DNA of 38,824 bases from Phallusia fumigata. Its lineage: Eukaryota; Chordata; Ascidiacea; Phlebobranchia; Ascidiidae. Under the pieces are notes generated by a model that worked only from the letters and a program-made list of their open reading frames with translations, did not search any database and was not told where the DNA came from. Below are positions 33,401 through 38,824 of the stretch, piece after piece. The translations under genes and the position numbers were made by a program. Where the stretch lies: assembly GCA_008931825.1 (NCBI GenBank), contig QXVZ01012480.1, positions 1 to 38,824 on the forward strand, written 5' to 3'. The number at the start of each line of letters is the position of its first letter. Position 1 is the stretch's first letter.

Positions 33401-36400
33401 TCTCCTATGCATACTCCAATACAGACAAGAAAAAAACCCAGCTTGATGACAAATATGTCTTTTGTTTCTTCCTGTTTAACTGATTCAAATCATAAAAAAT
33501 ATTTCTGCTAATATAAGTGACAGCACCAAATTGAAAAGCACTTAACTTTTGATCTTTTGAATATTTTGTCAGATTTCAAGCACGGGGACAGAACTTCATA
33601 AAATGCGCGGCGACACAAATGTTCTTTTCCACCAGTTCGACGCTCAAAATATTGAACTTCTATTTCACAGTGATGGAAGTTTTGAGAGAAAGGGATTTTA
33701 TGTCTCGTTTAAACTTGGTAATAACAACATTTGTGCAACAAAAAACAGCTGTTAAATTTAAATTTAGTCAATACAAATAACGTATACATTAAAAAGTTGA
33801 TTCAAAATATGGATTTGACTGAAACAATGGTGGAAGTGAAAAAAATCCAAAATTTATTTACACTAAAAAATATATTTAAGTTTGACATCAAACTTGTATC
33901 AAGTCACTAATCTCCCAGTTCTGTATCTGTGTCTACTGTTACAGTTGCATTGGCTTCGACAACATCTTCTTCAGTGACATCACCACAACATCGTGCTTGT
34001 AAGTAAACAAACAACTTCTTAAATTTACCAAACACCATCAATGGCTGTCTGCTAACTTATAGTAAAAACTATTTGTCAATTGAAACAAGCAAAAGACAAT
34101 CAATACCATATCAACCATTAGTTCAACGATTGTTGATACATTATGACCTGTTGCAACCTGATTATGACATCACAGTATTGGAATGTGGGGACGAAGCAGA
34201 GGCAACTTTGACACGGAAATTTTTTACTTCCCCTCAATGGCCTGGAGATTATCCAGCAAATCAAGACTGTAATTGGACGATCAGGGGTCGACATGGTTAC
34301 GTCGTCCGATTCAACTTTCCACAACTTACAACAGAATCATGTTGTGATTATCTTACGGTAAGCTTTAATTAAACACATAACACAAGCTGCAAAACAATTA
34401 ACAATATTGTTTAAGTAACACGCGGTAAAATGCATTTAGATATCAGCGCAAGGAACAGAGATTCACAAACTGTTGGGAACTGTGCTACAACAAACGTATG
34501 ATGTCGATGCTACTTCCATAGACATCTTATTCCACAGTGATAGAANAAAAAAATCCAAAATTTATTTACACTAAAAAATATCAAACTTGTATCAAGTCAC
34601 TAATCCACCAGTTTTGTATCTGTGTCTGCTGTTACAGTTGCATTGGCCTCGACAACATCTTCTTCAGTGACATCACCACAACATCGCGCTTGTAAGTAAA
34701 CAAACAACTTCTTAAATTTATCAAACACCATCAATGTCTGTCTGCTAACTTACAGTAAAAACTATTTGTCAATTAAAACAAGCAAAAGACAATCAATACC
34801 ATATCAACCATTAGTTCAACGATTGTTGATACATTATGACCTGTTGCAACCTGATTATGACATCACAGTGTTGGAATGTGGGGACCAAGCAGAGGCAACT
34901 TTGACACGGAAATTTTTTACTTCCCCTCAATGGCCTGGAGATTATCCCGCAAATCAAGACTGTAATTGGACGGTCAGGGGTCGACAAGGTTACGTCGTTC
35001 GATTCAACTTTCCACAACTTACAACAGAATCTTGCTGTGATTATCTTACTGTAAGCATCAATACAAACTCACTTCTGTTTTTGACACAAACTTTTCTTAC
35101 AACGAAACTAGCCACAGATATCAACTATTTATACAGGCGGTTCACAACATGTTTATGAATTTTGTAAAAGATGGGTTTCTAAGAAGTTTTAATTAAACAC
35201 ATAACACAAGCTGCAAAACAATTAACAATATTGTTTAAGTAACACGCGTTAAAATGCGTTTAGATATCAGCGCAAGGAACAGAGATTCACAAACTGTTAG
35301 GAACTGTGCTACAACAAACATATGATGTCGATGCTATTTCCATAGACATCTTATTCCACAGTGATAGAAGCGTGCAAAGAAGTGGATTTCGAGCAACATT
35401 TATGCTTGGTAACATTAATACAGGATTTGTAAAATTGCTTTATTTTAAATATTTTGTTTGCTTACAGTTGCTAAACCAGAGGAAACTTCATCAACTATCT
35501 CAACTACAATATCCACCACCTCAGGTGAACATCAGAAAACTTTACAACAATGACCTGCAGTTTGTTCAAACAAAATGTGATTTTTTCAGATGTTGCTGTT
35601 GGCCGCCTGCCATGTGGGTTTGTGGGTACAATTGGAACAGACCCAGTTGTGGTGAAATCCCCCAATTACCCACAAAATTATGAAACGAATACTGTGTGCA
35701 CTTGGACGATAATTGCACCGATGGACCATGAAATCGAGTTTAGCCTTGAAGAGATGGACGTGGAAATTTGTTGTGATTATGTGGAGGTAAAATTTAATTT
35801 AATGTTAAAAAGTTGGTTTAGTCGGTTATCTAGCACCGCTTTTTCATGACTTGTCACAGCTTTTTGATGGAGAAGACCTGAGACTTATAACAAAACTCCA
35901 ATCAAAGAGTGGCGAGGCGATGAGGTACCGCACAACTACGGGGAGGATGGTCGTGAATTTCACATCAGATTCAACTGTCACTAAGTCAGGATTCCTCGCT
36001 TCAGCATATGTTGTGCCTGGTAAGTTTCCTAACTTGTAATTCAACAGAATTACCAAATATATTAAGAGCTAAAGTCAACTAAGTCAAGAACACTTTGGTG
36101 AAAATATTTCAAACTTTTAATGTTACTGTGGAACATGGTCCATGCACAAACAGCCATTGACATAACTGAAAATGTTCTCTTCATCATGCCTAAAATTTGC
36201 TTTAACTTAAGTTTTGAAGATATTTGAGTAGCCTAAAATGTCCATTATTGTTTATCAGCCCGCAATTTATCTCGCAACTCGTGTGGGTTCACGTCACAAG
36301 CGACGATGGCTTGGCAACAACTCAACTCACCGATGTATCCGGCCAACTATCCCAGTCGATCTAAGTGCGAGTGGTTGATCATCTCCAATCTACCTGGTTC

Positions 36401-38710
36401 CACAATTCAAATTGAACTCACTGAAATAAATGTTGAAACTTGTTGCGATATCTTGCAGGTGCTTGAGTAAAATTTAAAAGAGACTTTCAAAAAGATTTAA
36501 ACTACAGATTTTACAAAACGTTGGTCTGGTGTAAACTGGCCACACCAATAAGGTATATAGTTAAAAATAAATCAACCTTCTGCATGAAAATTCTGTGGCA
36601 TAATTAGTTAAGAAAATGTACATTTACTGCCAGAGAACTTCTACAGTAAATACATTTTTTGCAAATGATCCACTACTGCTGATATGTATGGGTTCACTAG
36701 CATTGTCCTAATGCAAAAAGTGTTTACTACAGATCTTTGATGGTCGTCACCAATCATCCCCCCACTTACACGCTCCAATCACAACTCCCATGAACTTAAC
36801 ATCAAGTGGGAATGGAGTGAAGTTAATGTTCACGTCCGACAACACGCTCACCAAGCAAGGATTTACTATGCGTTATAGAATGGGTAAGTTTAAAGTTAGT
36901 GAAGTGAAGAAAATTTGACACAAGCAAGGCTACAAAGCATGCACATAAAAATCACCTGCACCCAAATCTTTTATACCTGCATTGTTCAACTGATCCTTAA
37001 ATATCAAGATTTCGCAAAATGTCTGATGTTTTTTGTTGGTGATGTTTTGACATATCAGCCCTGTTAAATGTGTCGTAACCTCAACTGACAGTTCAAAAAG
37101 ATTAGTTATCACTTTACTTTTGCTTCAGTTGCATCGGATTCCACAACAACAGCAACAGTCGCAACAACTCAAACGTCAAGCCATACAACCACAGGTAAAC
37201 AAATCTGAAATAGCATACCAAAATACTTTGCAATGAATTTGCAACACAAAACCTTCAACTTGTTGCAGCGAGAACAATGAGCAGCAAATCCACCACGACT
37301 CCACAACGTAAGTTAAAACACTAGATGGCGCCATGACCTCCAAGAATCCTTTTAAAAGCAAATAGCAAAAGTGTATGCATAAANAGCCAGTTTAGGTGTT
37401 GGAAAATACCAAATTTCAAATTTTTATAACACAGGAATAAACAAATCTCTTACTTCCACAAAGGTTGTAGTTCATACAATATGGATCTTGTGTTTTTGAT
37501 GGACGGGTCAAGGTCGATAAGTTCACCGGACTTTGTGGTTATGATTAACTTTGTGAAAAGCATAGTGGGAACGATTGACCTGACGAACAATCAAGTTGGG
37601 GTGGTGCAATATTCACACTACTTTAATAACAAGTATGTACAAATAAGAACTTAGTAAGCCCACTGGTCTGTTAACTTGGCCACATTGTGGTAAACTAAAT
37701 GGTTTACACCTAATAGTGCTTGTTGTATTCATCTGAAACCAGTGACAGAGTAAGTAACTCCAGTTATCTGATAGCATGCTCAACACTCATCCATTCCTGA
37801 GTACTTTGAATATCAAATGATATTATTTTCCAGACCTCCCAACCAACAACGCTTCATCACAACTGAGATATCACTTGGACAATTTGATTCTCATTCAAGA
37901 TTCAATGTCAGTGTTACACTTTAACAACGAGTTGCATGTATTTTCACCTTACATTAATGTTCTTCAGGCCGCCATGAACCAAATTCAACACCATGGATAC
38001 ACAACTTACACAGCTGCAGCGATCCGCAGAGCCATCCAGGTCGATTTGCGATCATCAGACAGATTTAACAGTCCTTGCACCAGGAAGATAATTGTTGTCA
38101 TCACAGATGGAAGGTTGGCATCCATGTTGTATTTATGTTTTCCTTTGATCTAGTAGAACTCAAGTTGACTGCAACCATTAACCAGCAATTTACAATTTTT
38201 TTTACTCACATTACCTCTTATCCTTGCCAACAATATAAACTGCAAATTTGGTCTGGACTAGTCATAAAATGAATTAGATGCATTCAATTTTCCCAAAAGA
38301 CAGGTGAATTAAAATTGTTAACTGAACAAAATTTGCATTAAGCGCGAGCGACGCAGCTATGCTGGAAGCTGTTATTGGAGCAGCAAATGACATTGGAGTG
38401 ACCTTCTTTGCTGTCGGCGTGGGAAATGCGAACTTCAATGAAATTAAGGTATGCCTATACTTGCTGGTATGTTTCTGACACAAAAAACATGTACATGACA
38501 GCATATCTTGACTTAAACATCTTGAAATTGCCATCATGATCAAAGAAGGAAAACACTTGTAATTGTACATGGATCTTTTTTCCACAGATAATCTCAGGTG
38601 GAGTGAGTGAACACACCTATCGTGTGCAAGATTTCCTGACCCTGCAAAACCAAGTGCCTTTGATCCGAGATGCTCTACACAATTTATTGTCAGGTGTGAA
38701 ACAAATATAG
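18362..38710 (+). CDS. Gene 3: giant Ly6-CUB-vWA mosaic protein
   Basis: A chain of about 60 in-frame exons runs from a signal peptide at 18362 through Ly6/uPAR and CUB modules to a von Willebrand factor A domain ending near 38700. After collapsing N-flanked duplications the order is: Ly6, CUB1, CUB2, CUB3, degenerate Ly6, CUB4, Ly6 A, Ly6 B with CUB5, Ly6 C with CUB6, CUB7 to CUB12, vWA, with Thr/Ser-rich linkers. My exon sum to the TAG at 38708-38710 is 7587 bases, a whole frame of about 2528 residues. All module boundaries are phase 1 and all CUB-splitting introns are phase 0. vWA and CUB domains are extracellular adhesion modules, so a matrix or cell-surface recognition role is inferred. 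The two halves could be separate transcripts, but no stop, polyA signal or signal peptide is seen between them. Confidence 0.8.
18639..19324 (+). CDS. Gene 3 Ly6/uPAR domain 1 (exons 18639-18779 and 19019-19324)
   Basis: The first exon reads [18 protein letters not shown] and [15 protein letters not shown]. The second reads [32 protein letters not shown] and a long Thr/Met linker in which ATGACGTCA encodes MTS twice. It corresponds to Ly6 domain 3 of gene 2. Confidence 0.87.
19499..19525 (+). CDS. Gene 3 linker exon (9 residues)
   Basis: A 27-base exon encodes PSEGSATE between a TTTTCCAG acceptor and a GTAAGTAA donor, phase 1 at both ends. It connects Ly6 1 to CUB1. Confidence 0.65.
19584..20811 (+). 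CDS. Gene 3 CUB domain 1 (exons 19584-19774 and 20652-20811), GC donor
   Basis: The first exon encodes [37 protein letters not shown] and ESCCDKLR. No GT follows at the expected phase-0 boundary; GCAAGT at 19775-19780 fits the minor GC-AG donor class. The second exon encodes [15 protein letters not shown] and ends [15 protein letters not shown]. The intervening 877-base intron is CpG-rich and contains no other exon that I can support. Confidence 0.82.
20823..21271. repeat. 224-bp direct duplication around a single N (probable two haplotypes)
   Basis: Bases 20823-21046 recur at 21048-21271 with constant offset 225, an N at 21047 and roughly ten differences by eye. The first copy ends six bases into the linker exon, the second continues through it. 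This looks like divergent alleles joined head to tail by the assembler. Confidence 0.78.
21266..21392 (+). CDS. Gene 3 two linker exons (21266-21292 and 21354-21392)
   Basis: The exons encode PSRYFTTT and [12 protein letters not shown] and are phase 1 at both ends, with TTCTTCCAG and TTCTTGCAG acceptors. They form a Thr-rich spacer between CUB1 and CUB2. Confidence 0.7.
21528..22107 (+). CDS. Gene 3 CUB domain 2 (exons 21528-21709 and 21957-22107)
   Basis: The first exon reads [36 protein letters not shown] and ETCCDYLK. The second reads [15 protein letters not shown] and ends [12 protein letters not shown] at a GTTAAA donor. The opening CGFNA resembles the partial CUB9 of gene 1. Confidence 0.87.
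22173..22368 (+). CDS. Gene 3 two linker exons (22173-22193 and 22333-22368)
   Basis: A 21-base exon encodes EIETPVV and a 36-base exon encodes [11 protein letters not shown], both phase 1 to phase 1. The 21-base exon is a microexon; it is supported by a GTTGCAG acceptor, a GTAAGA donor and frame only. Confidence 0.55.
22579..22994 (+). CDS. Gene 3 CUB domain 3 (exons 22579-22760 and 22823-22994)
   Basis: The first exon encodes [37 protein letters not shown] and EGCCDSLT. The second encodes [18 protein letters not shown] and ends [11 protein letters not shown]. It belongs to the same subtype as CUB5 and CUB6 (VCEDS, CWLVVTT, IDQMKG), so those probably derive from a copy of this one. Confidence 0.86.
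23116..23187 (+). CDS. Gene 3 acidic linker exon
   Basis: A 72-base exon encodes a Glu/Asp/Ser-rich spacer ending [12 protein letters not shown]. It is phase 1 at both ends and sits between CUB3 and the degenerate Ly6. Unlike the other linkers it is acidic, not Thr-rich. Confidence 0.68.
23414..23945 (+). CDS. Gene 3 degenerate Ly6/uPAR domain 2 (exon 23414-23542 and 5' part of 23784-24199)
   Basis: The first half reads [18 protein letters not shown] and [11 protein letters not shown]. The second reads [30 protein letters not shown]. The CC-x-x-x-x-CN ending is kept, while the CYN start is lost. The second half shares one exon with the following CUB, unlike every other module. Confidence 0.75.
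23946..24406 (+). CDS. Gene 3 CUB domain 4 (3' part of exon 23784-24199, and exon 24256-24406)
   Basis: A linker with the near-repeat [16 protein letters not shown] leads into [35 protein letters not shown] and ENCCDKLK. The second exon reads [14 protein letters not shown] and ends [13 protein letters not shown]. The linker and CUB are continuous with the preceding Ly6 half, indicating loss of the usual phase-1 intron. Confidence 0.86.
24586..24660 (+). CDS. Gene 3 linker exon
   Basis: A 75-base exon encodes a spacer including [20 protein letters not shown], phase 1 at both ends, with a GTGTCTCAG acceptor and a GTAAAC donor. Confidence 0.68.
24724..25145 (+). CDS. Gene 3 Ly6/uPAR domain, unit A (exons 24724-24867 and 24927-25145)
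   Basis: The first exon encodes [18 protein letters not shown] and [15 protein letters not shown]. The second encodes [31 protein letters not shown] and a Thr/Met linker. The usual LxCYN start is replaced by LQCWS, which defines this repeat subtype. Confidence 0.84.
25210..25982 (+). CDS. Gene 3 unit A linker exons (25210-25245 and 25923-25982), CUB absent between them
   Basis: The 36-base exon encodes [11 protein letters not shown] and the 60-base exon encodes [19 protein letters not shown]; both are phase 1. In units B and C a two-exon CUB lies between the equivalent positions. Here the 677-base intron keeps flanking homology on both sides (TTAGAAA, then TTAGTGGGATAAC) but lacks about 480 bp. 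The reading frame is unaffected. Confidence 0.75.
26339..26761 (+). CDS. Gene 3 Ly6/uPAR domain, unit B (exons 26339-26482 and 26543-26761)
   Basis: The exons encode [48 protein letters not shown] and [10 protein letters not shown]. The sequence differs from unit A at only a few residues in the first exon. Parts of both exons reappear at 27386-27442 and 27503-27721 because of the assembly duplication. Confidence 0.84.
26426..28344. repeat. 959-bp near-identical direct duplication around a single N (probable assembly artefact)
   Basis: Bases 26426-27384 recur at 27386-28344 with constant offset 960 and only about two substitutions that I noticed. The join cuts a CUB exon after NGN and restarts inside a Ly6 exon, producing a frame that makes no protein sense. 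Copies A, B and C of the true array differ far more, so this pair should be collapsed. Confidence 0.85.
26826..29052 (+). CDS. Gene 3 unit B linkers (26826-26861, duplicate 27786-27821; and 28993-29052)
   Basis: [11 protein letters not shown] precedes CUB5, and [19 protein letters not shown] follows it. Each exon is phase 1 to phase 1. The second linker differs from that of unit A by Asn/Asp. The intron 28445-28992 (548 bases) between CUB5 and the second linker holds nothing beyond sequence shared with unit A. Confidence 0.75.
27048..28444 (+). CDS. Gene 3 CUB domain 5, unit B (exons 27048-27229 or 28008-28189, and 28267-28444)
   Basis: The first exon encodes [37 protein letters not shown] and EACCDVFY. 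The second encodes [20 protein letters not shown] and ends [11 protein letters not shown]. The first-half exon appears twice because of the assembly duplication; the complete second half exists only at 28267-28444 (27307-27384 is a fragment). Confidence 0.83.
29053..29402 (+). other. Gene 3 intron between units B and C
   Basis: This 350-base intron precedes the unit C Ly6. Its 3' part, from about 29254, matches the sequence before the unit B Ly6 at about 26190. No other feature is seen. Confidence 0.65.
29403..29925 (+). CDS. Gene 3 Ly6/uPAR domain, unit C, plus linker (exons 29403-29546, 29607-29825, 29890-29925)
   Basis: The residues of the first exon match unit B ([33 protein letters not shown]). 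The second exon has the same cysteine pattern and a TVMSS variant in the linker. The 36-base linker [11 protein letters not shown] follows. Confidence 0.84.
30113..30549 (+). CDS. Gene 3 CUB domain 6, unit C (exons 30113-30294 and 30372-30549)
   Basis: The domain is almost identical to CUB5: [35 protein letters not shown], then [20 protein letters not shown] with Gln for Arg soon after. It ends [11 protein letters not shown] in phase 1. Confidence 0.85.
30550..30980 (+). other. Intron interrupted by an N at 30639
   Basis: Up to 30638 the sequence follows the post-CUB intron of unit B. After the N it is unrelated to units A and B and leads to a new linker exon. Unlike the other joins, no duplication flanks this N, so sequence may be missing here, possibly including further repeat units. 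Confidence 0.6.
30981..31019 (+). CDS. Gene 3 linker exon
   Basis: A 39-base exon encodes [12 protein letters not shown] between a TATTTTAAG acceptor and a GTTCGT donor, phase 1 at both ends. Confidence 0.6.
31078..31563 (+). CDS. Gene 3 CUB domain 7 (exons 31078-31265 and 31416-31563)
   Basis: The first exon encodes [35 protein letters not shown] and ETCCDKLI. Tyr replaces the usual Trp after the second Cys. The second exon reads [18 protein letters not shown] and ends [12 protein letters not shown]. The following intron, 31564-32095, is 532 bases and shows nothing recognisable. Confidence 0.86.
32096..32624 (+). CDS. Gene 3 CUB domain 8 (exons 32096-32313 and 32480-32624)
   Basis: A Pro/Ser lead-in is followed by [38 protein letters not shown] and ESCCDYLA. 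The second exon reads [14 protein letters not shown] and ends [12 protein letters not shown]. It is a close paralogue of CUB9; the two share SRQDCRWNI[10 protein letters not shown]. Confidence 0.87.
32791..32844 (+). CDS. Gene 3 linker exon
   Basis: A 54-base exon encodes [17 protein letters not shown], phase 1 at both ends, after a GATTGTTACAG acceptor. The intron that follows (32845-33150) shows no further feature. Confidence 0.68.
33151..33717 (+). CDS. Gene 3 CUB domain 9 (exons 33151-33353 and 33573-33717)
   Basis: The first exon reads [30 protein letters not shown] and ESCCDYLI. The second reads [14 protein letters not shown] and ends [12 protein letters not shown]. It is a tandem duplicate of CUB8, with the linker between them duplicated in kind. 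Confidence 0.87.
33945..33998 (+). CDS. Gene 3 linker exon before CUB10 (second copy 34638-34691)
   Basis: A 54-base exon encodes [17 protein letters not shown]; the two assembled copies encode the same residues. It is phase 1 at both ends, with a CTGTTACAG acceptor and a GTAAGTAA donor. Confidence 0.7.
34176..34545 (+). CDS. Gene 3 CUB domain 10, first copy, broken at N (exons 34176-34357 and 34440-34545)
   Basis: The first exon encodes [39 protein letters not shown] and ESCCDYLT. The second starts [13 protein letters not shown] and stops at the N after HSDR. This is the putative alternative haplotype of 34869-35408. Confidence 0.78.
34869..35408 (+). CDS. Gene 3 CUB domain 10, complete copy (exons 34869-35050 and 35264-35408)
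   Basis: The domain reads [33 protein letters not shown] and [13 protein letters not shown], ending [12 protein letters not shown]. Relative to the first copy I count four replacement and eight silent differences over the shared coding sequence. Confidence 0.84.
35468..35524 (+). CDS. Gene 3 linker exon, Thr/Ser-rich
   Basis: A 57-base exon encodes [18 protein letters not shown], phase 1 at both ends, between CUB10 and CUB11. Confidence 0.7.
35590..36019 (+). CDS. Gene 3 CUB domain 11 (exons 35590-35786 and 35860-36019)
   Basis: The first exon encodes [37 protein letters not shown] and EICCDYVE. The second encodes [13 protein letters not shown] and ends [14 protein letters not shown]. The FDGED-LR stretch closely parallels CUB8 of gene 1, linking the two genes. 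Confidence 0.87.
36259..36883 (+). CDS. Gene 3 CUB domain 12 (exons 36259-36458 and 36733-36883)
   Basis: The first exon encodes [34 protein letters not shown] and ETCCDILQ. The second encodes [14 protein letters not shown] and ends [12 protein letters not shown] at a GTAAGT donor. It is the last CUB before the vWA domain. Confidence 0.86.
37129..37307 (+). CDS. Gene 3 two Thr-rich linker exons (37129-37194 and 37269-37307)
   Basis: The exons encode [20 protein letters not shown] and [12 protein letters not shown], each phase 1 at both ends. They form the stalk between CUB12 and the vWA domain. An N at 37384 lies in the following intron. Confidence 0.72.
37464..38710 (+). CDS. Gene 3 C-terminal von Willebrand factor A domain (exons 37464-37632, 37834-37906, 37968-38113, 38343-38448, 38588-38693 or to stop 38710)
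   Basis: The domain opens [20 protein letters not shown], giving a DGSRS MIDAS motif, continues with [24 protein letters not shown] (the MIDAS Thr loop), [10 protein letters not shown] (MIDAS Asp) and [10 protein letters not shown], and finishes [19 protein letters not shown]. All five metal-coordinating positions appear intact, so cation-dependent ligand binding is expected from family knowledge. The last exon either splices at 38694 (weak GTGTGA donor, phase 1 like other module ends) or reads on to a TAG at 38708-38710. No AATAAA is seen before the window ends, so continuation is possible. Confidence 0.87.
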
Positions 38711-38824
38711 TCAACATTCTCCACATTGCTATTCAACAAACAACTCATTAAATTTTCAAAATGCATAACTTCCTATTATTGCAATGAAAATATTTAAGTG
38801 GTTTGTTAGGTCCTAAACTTGCTT

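Larger units (their letters stand above)
33839..35369. repeat. Direct duplication around a single N covering CUB10 (probable two haplotypes)
   Basis: Bases 33839-34545 correspond to 34547-35369, with an N at 34546. The copies differ by SNPs and by an intron-length difference (82 against 213 bases inside CUB10). Copy 1 is broken at the N within the second CUB exon; copy 2 is complete. Collapsed, there is one linker and one CUB. Confidence 0.75.

Noticed and set aside
38274-38726. 150-codon minus-strand open frame at the window end
   Set aside because: It is antisense to two vWA exons whose sense reading gives MIDAS-fold motifs.

Overview
This is eukaryotic, intron-rich genomic DNA, most likely from a tunicate such as Ciona. 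That assignment is inference. It rests on compact introns with GTAAG/GTGAG donors, CUB and Ly6/uPAR domains assembled by exon shuffling, and assembly joins (single Ns, one 349-N gap) at which the sequence steps back and repeats itself with SNPs and indels, as expected from a highly heterozygous diploid. No bacterial, viral or CRISPR features are present.

Three genes can be built exon by exon. Every splice junction I placed keeps one reading frame. Gene 1 (minus strand, 8482 down past position 1) encodes a signal peptide followed by at least nine CUB domains separated by short Thr/Pro/Ser linkers; its 3' end lies outside the window. Gene 2 (plus, 12272-15000) encodes signal peptide, three Ly6/uPAR domains, one CUB domain and a short tail: 1560 coding bases, 519 residues. 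Gene 3 (plus, 18362 to at least 38710) encodes signal peptide, Ly6, three CUBs, a degenerate Ly6 fused to a fourth CUB, an array of three near-identical Ly6 units (two of which carry a CUB), six more CUBs and a C-terminal von Willebrand factor A domain. After removing assembly duplications it is about 2530 residues with about 12 CUBs and 5 Ly6 domains.

Layout: 1-8482 gene 1; 8483-11298 divergent intergenic region; 11080-12676 the 5' end of gene 2 given twice around the N gap; 12272-15000 gene 2; 15001-18361 intergenic; 18362-38824 gene 3. Five near-identical direct duplications abut N characters (9538-9752, 11080-12676, 20823-21271, 26426-28344, 33839-35369). They look like unmerged haplotypes and should not be counted as domain copies.

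The three proteins share one logic. Every CUB is encoded by two exons split by a phase-0 intron just after a C-C-D motif. Every module is bounded by phase-1 introns, so domains can be duplicated, deleted or skipped without frameshift. The CUB and signal-peptide sequences indicate that the genes are duplicates of one another in divergent and tandem orientation. All appear to be secreted or extracellular. A recognition or adhesion role is plausible but is not shown by the sequence.

The most notable observations are: a CUB variant with a vicinal Cys pair and no cysteine in its second half; a 56-base intron in gene 2 holding an in-frame stop and two AATAAA signals, which could switch between a one-Ly6 and a three-Ly6-plus-CUB protein; a roughly 480-bp indel that removes exactly one CUB from a repeat unit; repeated TGACGTCA octamers in the CpG-rich half that become TGACATCA or TGATGTCA in the CpG-poor half; and degenerate tRNA-like elements.
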